From an uncultured Lachnospiraceae bacterium (GTDB taxonomy: Bacteria > Bacillota > Clostridia > Lachnospirales > Lachnospiraceae): a stretch of 36,243 bases of DNA. The position numbers and the translations under genes were made by a program. Position 1 is the first letter of the stretch. Each line of letters starts with the position of its first letter. This document shows positions 7,745 through 14,980 of the stretch, in pieces. The notes beneath the pieces were generated by a model. The model ran no database searches. It saw only the letters and a list, made by a program, of their open reading frames with translations, and was not told where the DNA came from. Location: positions 1-36,243 of the forward strand of contig CADBCZ010000031.1 of the NCBI GenBank assembly GCA_902793335.1. The letters run 5' to 3'.

Positions 7745-7809
7745 GTTTGTGTTAGTGCTCTTGAATATTTATCAGGATATGAAAAGAAATGCATGTGGTG
7801 ATATGAGAT

Positions 7810-8478
7810 ATGAATTATAAAAAATATGTTTATAAGATTGAGCAAAATGTTATTACGATTGAGCAGTTTATCAGAAGATATCACTTTGAAGATAAGGATA
7901 AGGAACTTCTGTTGGCGACGGGAAGATTCCTGTCGGAAATTAATGAAGTAGAGGCATGGATTGGATATGAAGAAAAACAGGTTACCTGTATTGCAACGCT
8001 TGGAGAACGCTATGACAGACTGCTTGATGTTGTTATGCAGTCGCAGCATTTACTCATGGCATACAGTCTGGAATGTTTTGCTATGGAGTTTCTTTCAAAA
8101 ACTTATGAGAGAATGAATGAGACGGTATTTGAGGAAACAGGTAAATGGATAGGCGAGTATCATTTTATTGGTGATGAAGAAACGATAAAAGAAATTGTCT
8201 GCGGTAAAAATTTGGAGGAAGACAGCAGTGATCTTTCTGTTAACTGGGAAAAAGGAATGCTTCGCCCGTTAAAGAGTGTGATTTTTACTGCGGAATACCA
8301 GAATAAGAGAGAAGAAAGCGGTTGTCATGATTGTGAGAAGTGTGATAACTTGACCTGTACTTTCAGACAGATTATCACTAAGAATGTAAGAAAACCGCGT
8401 GAAGTAAATGTCGATGCTAAGAGTGTGGCTTATTCCTATGGAATCTCGCGGATATTTTCAGGTCGAAAGCAGGGGTGA
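7810..8478 (+). CDS. Protein resembling the methionine synthase activation domain
   Basis: 222 residues. The middle part ('LGERYDRLLDVVMQSQHLLMAY' then 'LECFAMEFLSKTYERM') and the later 'KGMLRPLKSVIFTAEYQ' resemble the activation (S-adenosylmethionine-binding) domain of B12-dependent methionine synthase and its stand-alone relatives in Clostridia. Near the C-terminus a cysteine knuckle, CHDCEKCDNLTC, could hold a metal or cluster. The stop overlaps the start region of the cobalamin adenosyltransferase, which supports a corrinoid role. The likely role is keeping a corrinoid enzyme in active form, by inference. The family call rests on remembered motifs and is moderate. Confidence 0.55.
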   Translation: MNYKKYVYKIEQNVITIEQFIRRYHFEDKDKELLLATGRFLSEINEVEAWIGYEEKQVTCIATLGERYDRLLDVVMQSQHLLMAYSLECFAMEFLSKTYERMNETVFEETGKWIGEYHFIGDEETIKEIVCGKNLEEDSSDLSVNWEKGMLRPLKSVIFTAEYQNKREESGCHDCEKCDNLTCTFRQIITKNVRKPREVNVDAKSVAYSYGISRIFSGRKQG

Positions 8479-8483
8479 GAGAT

Positions 8484-9002
8484 ATGATCCATTTATATTC
8501 CGGAGACGGAAAGGGTAAGACAAGTATTGCTAATGGGATGGCGGTTCGCATGGCAGGAACCGGAAATCAGGTTTTATATGCGAGGTTTATGAAAGGGTCG
8601 GTAAGTTCGGAACTTTCATCGTTTGATAAGCTTCCACAGATTAAAGTTTTAGAGGCTGGCAAAGATTTTCCGTTTTATAAACAGATGAGTGACGAAGATA
8701 AGGAAGAGATTACTACGTGCCATAACCGAATACTTGAAGAGATACTTGACCGGGTTGAGAACAGAGAGGGTAGTCTTATGATAATACTTGACGAGATAAC
8801 CTATCCCTGCAGATGGAATTTGGTTGATGTTTCACTCCTTAGGGGTTTGATTGACAATCTTCCTGATGACGTTGAACTTGTAATGACGGGAAGAAATCCA
8901 ATGGATTTCATGATGGAATGTGCTGATTACTGGTCGGAAGTTGCTATGAAAAAGCATCCATATGAAAAGGGTGTTGCCGCTAGAGTGGGAATTGAGATGT
9001 AA
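8484..9002 (+). CDS. cobO: Cob(I)alamin adenosyltransferase, CobO/BtuR type
   Basis: 172 residues from the ATG at 8484, with AGGGG (8471-8475) eight bases upstream; a GTG at 8475 is the alternative. P-loop GDGKGKTS (7-14) at the very N-terminus, 'LYARFMKG', Walker-B-like 'SLMIILDEITYP' and 'LVMTGRNPMDFMMECADYWSEV' match the CobO/CobA group, which transfers the adenosyl group of ATP to cobalamin. Its partner gene overlaps upstream. Adenosylcobalamin here probably serves corrinoid enzymes elsewhere. Confidence 0.88.
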   Translation: MIHLYSGDGKGKTSIANGMAVRMAGTGNQVLYARFMKGSVSSELSSFDKLPQIKVLEAGKDFPFYKQMSDEDKEEITTCHNRILEEILDRVENREGSLMIILDEITYPCRWNLVDVSLLRGLIDNLPDDVELVMTGRNPMDFMMECADYWSEVAMKKHPYEKGVAARVGIEM

Positions 9003-9101
9003 GTGAAATACTATTATGAATAATTAATAATTTTATCATATCGTGATGATAAATAAATTATGGTTTTAAGGAAAATAATCTTTGAATTATGGAGGGTGGA
9101 T

Positions 9102-10157
9102 ATGCATCAATTTAGATTACCGGATCATTTACGTGTTGAGGAAGGCTGCTTTGCCTATATTCCTGAAATGATGGAAGATGTTGTGCCGGATTTGGAAAAC
9201 AAGAAGACGATTATAGTTACGGAAAAAGCTCTAAAGGAGCTGTTTGAGGACACACTTTCAACTATTGCATCAAGCTTTGGTTCAAGCGAGTTCTATCTGA
9301 TAGAGGCTGCCACTTATGATGAGGCGGTAGACCTTGCAAAATACATCACGATGAAAGAGTTTGGACTTGTGATAGGATTTGGTGGAGGTACTGTATTAGA
9401 CCTTGCCAAGTTTGCGGCATTTGTAAGTAAGGCGGGGTATATATGTCTGCCTACAACCCTTTCAAATGATAGTCTCGCCTCACCGGTCGCGGTGCTTGGA
9501 ACAGAAGGACGTGCAAGGAAGACATTTAAATGTACAATTCCCGACGCTATATTTGTTGATGTGAATATTATTATGAGCGCTCCCGAAAGACAGCTGCTTT
9601 CAGGAATCGGAGATACAATAAGCAAATATACAGCTTTAAATGATTGGAGAATTGCTGCAGAAGAGGGAAGAGAAAATGTTCACGATTTCGCATATATGAT
9701 ATCAAAGATGGCATTTAATTCCATCTGTTATAACGATATGAAGGAGTTGAAGAGTAAGGACTTTATTAAGCGACTAACGCAGGCACTTGTTATGGGTGGA
9801 CTTGCTATGGAGATAGCAGGCTCTTCAAGACCTTCAAGCGGCTCGGAGCATTTGTTCTGTCATGCACTAGAGGAAAATTATGCGGATGAGGTCAGAGTTC
9901 CGCATGGTATTGCGGTTGCAATGGGAAGCTATGCTGCGTGCAAGTTTCAGGGAAGAAATATAGAAAAGATAACCAGACTGCTTAAGGAGTACGATATCCC
10001 TGTTAAGCCGTCAGAGTGGAAGATTACAGAAGATATTTTTGTGGGAGCCTGGCAGGGCGCGTCGGCTACCAGACCTGAGCGTTATACGATATTAAATGAG
10101 GCTGATCTGTCGAGGGAACATTTACTTTCGATATATGAGGAGATGGAAAATCTATAA
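9102..10157 (+). CDS. Glycerol-1-phosphate dehydrogenase (AraM/EgsA-like)
   Basis: 351 residues from the ATG at 9102, directly behind GGAGGGTGGAT; an upstream ATG at 9060 lacks a site. NAD(P)-binding 'GFGGGTVLDLAKFAA', 'LPTTLSNDSLASPVAV', and the metal-ligand regions 'GSEHLFCHAL' and 'VPHGIAVAMG' mark the glycerol-1-phosphate dehydrogenase branch of the iron-containing alcohol dehydrogenase superfamily. It reduces dihydroxyacetone phosphate to sn-glycerol 1-phosphate, the archaeal-type lipid backbone; in bacteria such as Bacillus (AraM) it feeds G1P-containing lipids. An 8-bp inverted repeat (9032-9039/9046-9053) lies upstream and could be an operator. No G1P prenyltransferase is seen nearby. 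Confidence 0.85.
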   Translation: MHQFRLPDHLRVEEGCFAYIPEMMEDVVPDLENKKTIIVTEKALKELFEDTLSTIASSFGSSEFYLIEAATYDEAVDLAKYITMKEFGLVIGFGGGTVLDLAKFAAFVSKAGYICLPTTLSNDSLASPVAVLGTEGRARKTFKCTIPDAIFVDVNIIMSAPERQLLSGIGDTISKYTALNDWRIAAEEGRENVHDFAYMISKMAFNSICYNDMKELKSKDFIKRLTQALVMGGLAMEIAGSSRPSSGSEHLFCHALEENYADEVRVPHGIAVAMGSYAACKFQGRNIEKITRLLKEYDIPVKPSEWKITEDIFVGAWQGASATRPERYTILNEADLSREHLLSIYEEMENL

Positions 10158-10222
10158 CCAAGAGATGCTTGCGTTCTATTATATGTCCCGTATGCGTATA
10201 TAGTTTTACAAGGAGAATTGTT

Positions 10223-10699
10223 ATGAATAAGAATGAGAAAACCAACGTTATGCGTGTGCTTGAGCAGAAAAAGATTGCATATACAGCACACACATATACA
10301 GAAGATCCGTCGACTTCCGGTGAGGAGATTGCAAAGATATTGGGAGAGGATCCAAAGCGTGTATTTAAGACGCTTGTAACTCGCGGTAAGACGGGAGCTA
10401 ATTATGTGTTTGTGGTTCCTGTTGAAGGCGAACTTGACCTTAAGAAAGCTGCCAAGGCTGTTGGTGAGAAATCAATAGAAATGATTAAGCAGAAGGAACT
10501 CCTTCCGCTTACCGGTTATATTCACGGAGGATGTTCACCGATTGGAATGAAGAAGCAGTTTGCAACAGTTATACATGAGACGGCGATGAATTTCGATACA
10601 ATATTCTTTAGTGCAGGTAAAGTAGGATATCAGGTTGAGGTGGCACCTTCTGATATAGAGAAGGTTATACGATATGAACTTGGCGATATTATTGTATAG
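10223..10699 (+). CDS. ybaK: YbaK/EbsC-family Cys-tRNA(Pro) deacylase
   Basis: 158 residues from the ATG at 10223 (AGGAG at 10211-10215). Sequence matches bacterial YbaK: 'TNVMRVLEQKKIAYTAHTY', 'VFKTLVTRGKTGANYVFVVP', 'GYIHGGCSPIGMKKQF', 'SAGKVGYQVEVAPSD'. YbaK removes cysteine wrongly attached to tRNA-Pro by prolyl-tRNA synthetase and works in trans in the cytoplasm. It lies 65 bases after the dehydrogenase gene and could share its transcript. A terminator follows. Confidence 0.92.
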   Translation: MNKNEKTNVMRVLEQKKIAYTAHTYTEDPSTSGEEIAKILGEDPKRVFKTLVTRGKTGANYVFVVPVEGELDLKKAAKAVGEKSIEMIKQKELLPLTGYIHGGCSPIGMKKQFATVIHETAMNFDTIFFSAGKVGYQVEVAPSDIEKVIRYELGDIIV

Positions 10700-10745
10700 C
10701 AACTGTCTGGTATATGGCAGAAATAGTTATGTTATTTATATGAAG

Positions 10746-10770
10746 GGCGGGACTTAGGTTTCGTCTTTTT
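10746..10770 (+). terminator. Weak terminator after ybaK
   Basis: GGCGGGA (10746-10752) can pair with TTTCGTC (10759-10765) through several G-U pairs, followed by five T. Confidence 0.45.
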
Positions 10771-10892
10771 ATAATGTTGTGAATATTGAAATGGAGTGTT
10801 TAGAGGAGTTCAAAAAAGGAGTTAATGACAAGATAAAAATTAGGGTGTAAAATATAAAAAAAGATATAGGTTTTGTATTTAAAGGAAAAAGT

Positions 10893-11456
10893 ATGCTTCG
10901 AGACAGTGATATAAGAGATGGATTATGTGAATATTTAGAAATTCAATACGGAAAAGTTCGCTTCTTTGAGGAACTGACTATGGGAAAGTCAAGAGCGGAT
11001 ATTGTCATGGTGACAGATGCAGGTATCTTTGGTATCGAGATTAAAAGCGATGCCGACACGTATCAAAGACTTGAGAGACAAGTGAAGGATTATGACAGGT
11101 TCTTTGACTATAATATTGCTGTTGTTGGAACTACCCATGCAGGACATATCAGAGAACATGTACCCGAATATTGGGGAGTGCTTACGGTTGAAATGGTGGA
11201 CGGTGTGTTAGATGTATATGAATTGAGAAAACCGGCTTTGTCTCCAAAGGCTAAACTTACCAATCAGATGCATTTTCTGTGGAAAAGTGAGATGCGTCAT
11301 ATTCAGGATGCGGAAGGACTATATAAATATTCCGATAAGAGTAGGGCATTTATAAGAAAATATCTCCTTGGTAGCGTGGAAAAGGAAAAGCTGAAAAAAT
11401 ATCTGATAGATGAATTGTTTGAAAGAGAGTATAATATAACTCTGCCGAAAGTTTAG
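10893..11456 (+). CDS. sce7726-family nuclease-like protein
   Basis: 187 residues from an ATG with AAAGGA upstream. The N-terminal part 'DSDIRDGLCEYLE', then 'RADIVMVTDAGIFGIEIKSD' (Asp36, Glu49, Lys51) and 'RQVKDYDRFFDYNIAVVG' fit the sce7726 family and the PD-(D/E)xK (D...ExK) nuclease fold, with 'WGVLTVE' later. Catalytic residues look intact. Members are known mainly from mobile or plasmid-linked genes and their role is unsettled. The stop is 12 bases from the 2H phosphoesterase gene, so the two are probably one unit. The ATG is preceded by a possible 19-codon remnant frame at 10791-10850. Confidence 0.65.
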   Translation: MLRDSDIRDGLCEYLEIQYGKVRFFEELTMGKSRADIVMVTDAGIFGIEIKSDADTYQRLERQVKDYDRFFDYNIAVVGTTHAGHIREHVPEYWGVLTVEMVDGVLDVYELRKPALSPKAKLTNQMHFLWKSEMRHIQDAEGLYKYSDKSRAFIRKYLLGSVEKEKLKKYLIDELFEREYNITLPKV

Positions 11457-11468
11457 AGAGGGATTATT

Positions 11469-11993
11469 ATGTATCTTATAACTGCGTACTTCGATGAAAG
11501 TACAAACAGACAATTAAAACGTATTATAGATGGAATTGCTGATGTTTCCGGCAATGATTTTATGACTGCGCATAAGGTGCCTCCGCATCTTACAATTACA
11601 GCATTTGAGACGAGAGATCCTAACGGGTTGGTTCCTGCAATGAACAGACTTAAAGAAGAATTATCATGTGGTGATATCCACTTGGTTTCTGTGGGAACGT
11701 TTCTTCCCTATGTTATGTATGTGACACCTGTTCTTAATTTGTATCTTCAGGATATGTCAGTTAAGGTTCATGAAGCAGTTAAAGATTGCGATGATATTTC
11801 CATCAGCAAGTATTATCAGCCAACAAGCTGGTTCCCTCATGTTACACTTGCAAAGACACTGGAAAAAGAACAGATGCAGCAGGCATTTGCCTATGTTCAG
11901 GATCATTTTGGACCAGTCAAAGGAAGTGTTGTAGAATTGGGACTTGCGAGAACCAATCCACATGAGGATATTGTGCGGGTTAAACTTGGATGA
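11469..11993 (+). CDS. 2H phosphoesterase / 2'-5' RNA ligase-family protein
   Basis: 174 residues with the paired 2H motifs HLT (His40, Thr42) and HVT (His124, Thr126), each after Pro ('PPHLTITAF', 'FPHVTLA'). This fold opens cyclic phosphates or hydrolyses or ligates 2'-5' linkages in RNA or nucleotides. Length fits the ThpR/YjcG-like group. The start has GAGAGGGATTATT upstream. Its position directly behind a D-ExK nuclease-like protein suggests a nucleic-acid processing pair (inference). Confidence 0.8.
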   Translation: MYLITAYFDESTNRQLKRIIDGIADVSGNDFMTAHKVPPHLTITAFETRDPNGLVPAMNRLKEELSCGDIHLVSVGTFLPYVMYVTPVLNLYLQDMSVKVHEAVKDCDDISISKYYQPTSWFPHVTLAKTLEKEQMQQAFAYVQDHFGPVKGSVVELGLARTNPHEDIVRVKLG

Positions 11994-12080
11994 ATTGTTT
12001 GAACCGGATTATAACTGGAATTCTTCGTGGATTTATAGTAGAATATGAGATGATTAATAATTAACAGGAGAAATGATTAT

Positions 12081-12656
12081 ATGAGAATACATAATGGTGG
12101 AAAATACGAAACCGAGAAAGATTTAAAAGCAACAAGAGAACATCATCCGAAAGCGGTAGCATTTAAGGAGCCGGATCACGATAAGTTTGCGATTATTGCA
12201 AATGTTGGTTGTATTCTAGTAGTACTATTATTGGGGCTTGTAGTTTATTTGCTTGGAGATCCTAATGCTGATGGGGCTAATTCACAATTAGAAATTGGAA
12301 TTATTTGTGGATGTCTTACGATAATTCCCCATGAATTTTTACATGCAATATGTTTTAGAGAGGATGCATATATTTACTCAAATCCTTCAAAGATGCTCTT
12401 CTTTGTACATGGTACGGAAGATATGAGTAAGAATAGATTTATATTTATGAGCCTTTTGCCTAATATTGTATTTGGCTTGATCCCTTACATAGTATTTCTT
12501 ATCAATCCCAATTTGATGTTTTGGGGAGTATTTGGAGCATTATGTCTTGGTATGGGTTTTGGCGATTATTGTAATGTGTTTTTTGCAACTACTCAGATGC
12601 CTAAAGGCTCGAAAACATATCTTTCAGGTTTTCACTCATATTGGTACAAGGATTGA
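12081..12656 (+). CDS. DUF3267 membrane metallopeptidase-like protein
   Basis: 191 residues. After a charged N-terminus come a membrane segment (about 38-58), a second with the zinc-protease-like motif HEFLH (His84, Glu85, His88), and two or three more hydrophobic segments ending at 'FGDYCNVFFATTQMP'. This is the DUF3267 layout, thought to be an intramembrane or membrane-facing zinc peptidase of unknown substrate. The start has ACAGGAG upstream. It stands alone between terminators. Confidence 0.75.
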   Translation: MRIHNGGKYETEKDLKATREHHPKAVAFKEPDHDKFAIIANVGCILVVLLLGLVVYLLGDPNADGANSQLEIGIICGCLTIIPHEFLHAICFREDAYIYSNPSKMLFFVHGTEDMSKNRFIFMSLLPNIVFGLIPYIVFLINPNLMFWGVFGALCLGMGFGDYCNVFFATTQMPKGSKTYLSGFHSYWYKD

Positions 12657-12677
12657 TAATAAAAAGGATTAAAATAG

Positions 12678-12713
12678 GAACCCTATCGACGTAGAAGTTG
12701 GTAGGGTTCTTTG
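12678..12713 (+). terminator. Probable bidirectional terminator
   Basis: GAACCCTATC (12678-12687) pairs with GGTAGGGTTC (12700-12709) with one wobble, followed by TTTG. It sits between the plus-strand DUF3267 gene and the minus-strand RHH gene and can serve both. Confidence 0.6.
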
Positions 12714-12724
12714 ATTTATGATAA

Positions 12725-12910
12725 TTATGAATTGGTAGAGTTTTCTGTATCCATATGCTCAAGAGCATACTCGCATGCCTGGATTACAAAACCAGAAAAA
12801 GTAACATCATGCTCTTGGATAGCATCTTCAATTTGTGATATTAAATTTACGGGAAAACGAATAGTCTTATTCTCTGTTTCTTTTCGGTCTGTTCTTATTT
12901 TAAACGACAT
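12725..12910 (-). CDS. Ribbon-helix-helix regulator (YlcI/YnfO-like)
   Basis: 61 residues from the ATG at 12910 with AGGTGAAAA upstream on the minus strand. 'NKTIRFPVNLISQIEDAI' gives the beta strand and first helix of an RHH fold; 'TFSGFVIQACEYALEHM' gives the second helix. This is close to the YlcI/YnfO type of small DNA-binding proteins. No toxin partner lies next to it. It is divergent from the DUF4190 gene across a large inverted repeat, which it probably binds to control itself and the neighbour (inference). A TATAAT at 12932-12937 on the minus strand is its likely -10. Confidence 0.7.
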   Translation of the reverse strand: MSFKIRTDRKETENKTIRFPVNLISQIEDAIQEHDVTFSGFVIQACEYALEHMDTENSTNS

Positions 12911-12962
12911 ATATTTTCACCTACCTTTTATATTATAGTAGTGCAAAATAGTAAAATAATAT

Positions 12963-13005
12963 GCAATACATATAGCAATTTAATATGTATTGCTATATGT
13001 ATTGC
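12963..13005 (+). promoter_or_regulatory. Operator with 17-bp perfect inverted repeat between divergent genes
   Basis: The 17-base arm at 12963-12979 and its exact reverse complement at 12989-13005 flank nine bases. The 11-base core GCAATACATAT occurs three times: reversed at 12963-12973, and as ATATGTATTGC at 12983-12993 and 12995-13005. The right half overlaps a possible -35 (TTGCTA, 12991) with TAAAAT at 13013-13018 for the DUF4190 gene. The layout suits cooperative binding by an RHH dimer array. Confidence 0.65.
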
Positions 13006-13052
13006 AATGTGATAAAATATAAATACATAATTTTACAAAGGAGGGGTTTCAA

Positions 13053-13793
13053 ATGGAACAAAATCAAAGTAATGGTTTAGCTGTAGCCTCTATGGTTATA
13101 GGAATTGTTTCACTTCTATTATCTTGTTGTTATGGTGGCTTTTTAGGACTTATAGGTTTGATTTTGGGAATTATTGCAATTTCAAAAGGACAGAAAAAAG
13201 GGATGGCGATCACAGGTATAATTACCTCCGTAATTGCAATGATAATAACTATTATTGCAATTGGCATGGGGATGTCGTTAATTGATGAGTTGTCAAAATC
13301 GAGTGATGATGAAGTTAAGAAGGTTAATACAGAGGCAGTGAGTGATACTGGTGATATTTCGAATAATGATAATACTGAAAATGATAATTCATCGGAAGAA
13401 GAAAGTGCTGTAGATACACAGTATAAAGTTGGTGATGTAATAGAAACGAAAGACGTGAGAATAACATTTTTATCTGCTGATGAATTTGAGTCTAATAATG
13501 AATTTTTAACACCTAAAGAAGGTTATGTGTATTATAGAATGGAATTTGAATTTGAAAACATATCAGACGGAGATCATTCAGTTTCAAGTATGATGGGATG
13601 GGAATGTTATGCAGATGGATATTCTATGGATCAATCATTTATTGGTGATGATGATTTGAGTGCTACGCTTTCGTCTGGTAAAAAAGCTAAAGGATCTGTA
13701 TATTTTGAAGTACCTTCGGATGCTAATGAAATAGAGCTTGAATATAATGATAATGTGTGGACGAGTAATAAAATTGTATTTAAAGTTAAATAG
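13053..13793 (+). CDS. DUF4190/DUF4352 membrane-anchored protein
   Basis: 246 residues behind a strong AAAGGAGGGG site. Residues about 8-75 are two glycine-rich membrane segments in the DUF4190 pattern ('GLAVASMVIGIVSLLL', 'GLIGLILGIIAISKGQKKG'). An Asp/Ser/Asn-rich linker (about 82-125) leads to an extracellular beta domain like DUF4352 ('GDVIETKDVRITFLSADEF', 'YYRMEFEFENIS', 'KAKGSVYFEVPSDA'). It is likely exposed on the cell surface; function unknown. A 27-base gap separates it from the next envelope protein, and both may share a transcript. Confidence 0.7.
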   Translation: MEQNQSNGLAVASMVIGIVSLLLSCCYGGFLGLIGLILGIIAISKGQKKGMAITGIITSVIAMIITIIAIGMGMSLIDELSKSSDDEVKKVNTEAVSDTGDISNNDNTENDNSSEEESAVDTQYKVGDVIETKDVRITFLSADEFESNNEFLTPKEGYVYYRMEFEFENISDGDHSVSSMMGWECYADGYSMDQSFIGDDDLSATLSSGKKAKGSVYFEVPSDANEIELEYNDNVWTSNKIVFKVK

Positions 13794-13820
13794 CTTTTTA
13801 TTATAAAAGGGTGTGGTTAT

Positions 13821-14762
13821 GTGAAAAAGATATATAAGATAAAATGTTTGATAATGGTTGCTGCTATTATTACTGTTTGTTTATCATTTCAAAAATCAAA
13901 TGCGGCTAGTTTGAGTATAAAAAGCATAAAAGTTGCAGTGGGAAAAAAAGCTACGATAAATCTATATAATAACGACGGTGAGGTAAAATGGACTAGTTCT
14001 AATAAGAAAATTAAAATTGTTAAGAAGAAGTCCGATAAAGTAACTATAAAAGGTGTTAAAGAAGGTAAGTCCACACTGATTGCCCAAATAGGGAAAAAGA
14101 AATTAAAGTGTAAAGTTACTATTACAAAAAAAGAAATTGAGAAGTACGAAATATCGTATCAGAATGTTTATTTTGAAAAGAATAGATATTCAGAAGGAGG
14201 TAGATTTTATGCCTTTATCGAAATAACTAATACAGGAAATGTACCGCTGTATTTAGGTAATTCTTCTTTTGATTTAGAAGATGCTAGTGGACATCTTATT
14301 AAAACAGAAGATATGATAAATACAGCACCAGATTATATTTATCCGGGAGAAAAAGGTTATTATTATAATCAGTTTGGAACATCATTAAATATGACGGAAG
14401 AGGATTTTAATTCATTACTATTTGTCCCTCATTTAAAAGTGGTGAAAGTTAATGGAAAATTATCGACAGACTATAAATTGTATGATGTAACGCTTGGAAC
14501 TGATGCAACATTTAATATACCGGAAATAGTTGGTAGAATAAAGAACAATACAAAGAAAGAATTGAGTCATATATATTTACATGCATTTTTTTATGATTCA
14601 GACGGTAAAATAATAGGTATTTCTGGTACTAATATATCTGATGTAGCAGCGGGGGATGAAAAAAGTTTTTCAATTTCAACTATGTATGCAGGGATTCAGG
14701 AGGGTAAAACTATAGCTGATTATAAGGTTTATGCAAGAGGCGCGTATTATCAATTTAAGTAG
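13821..14762 (+). CDS. Secreted protein with BIG2-type Ig-like domain
   Basis: 313 residues from a GTG at 13821, with AAAGGGTGTGG upstream. The N-terminal signal peptide runs to about residue 29. Residues about 30-105 form a Lys-rich bacterial Ig-like (BIG2) domain with the usual 'VKWTSSNKKIKIV' and 'VKGVKEGKSTL'-like pattern. The rest (about 110-313) reads as two beta domains resembling FxLYD-type stalk modules ('VGRIKNNTKKELSHIYLHAFFYDSDGK', here quoted only by its landmarks N-N-T and Y-D-S-D-G-K). No cell-wall anchor is seen. Very AT-rich and Lys-rich compared with the flanking genes. Confidence 0.65.
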   Translation: MKKIYKIKCLIMVAAIITVCLSFQKSNAASLSIKSIKVAVGKKATINLYNNDGEVKWTSSNKKIKIVKKKSDKVTIKGVKEGKSTLIAQIGKKKLKCKVTITKKEIEKYEISYQNVYFEKNRYSEGGRFYAFIEITNTGNVPLYLGNSSFDLEDASGHLIKTEDMINTAPDYIYPGEKGYYYNQFGTSLNMTEEDFNSLLFVPHLKVVKVNGKLSTDYKLYDVTLGTDATFNIPEIVGRIKNNTKKELSHIYLHAFFYDSDGKIIGISGTNISDVAAGDEKSFSISTMYAGIQEGKTIADYKVYARGAYYQFK

Positions 14763-14795
14763 TATGATACAATTAATAATCTTTATTTGACGATG

Positions 14796-14826
14796 AAACC
14801 CTATCACAATGGTTGATAGGGTTTTT
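14796..14826 (+). terminator. Terminator after the envelope-protein pair
   Basis: AAACCCTATCA (14796-14806) pairs perfectly with TGATAGGGTTT (14814-14824), followed by further T. Confidence 0.85.
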
Positions 14827-14840
14827 AGTCTTAAAAACAC

Positions 14841-14868
14841 TTGATTTATATCTGTAATCTGTTATAAT
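14841..14868 (+). promoter_or_regulatory. Promoter of the Ca-binding-loop protein gene
   Basis: TTGATT (14841-14846) and TATAAT (14863-14868) with 16 bases between. A leader of about 105 nt follows, without a clear structure. Confidence 0.6.
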
Positions 14869-14980
14869 GGAATTATATTTACGCTTGTAAATATCGTGTT
14901 CAAGGAAGAACATTGTTACAACTTAATTTGCAGATTATTCTGATCTGTATTGCTCATAGGAAAGAAGGGAGTTGATTACT

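Noticed and set aside
10791-10850. 19-codon frame before the sce7726-like gene
   Set aside because: Too short and without a site or motif; possibly a remnant but not supportable as a gene.
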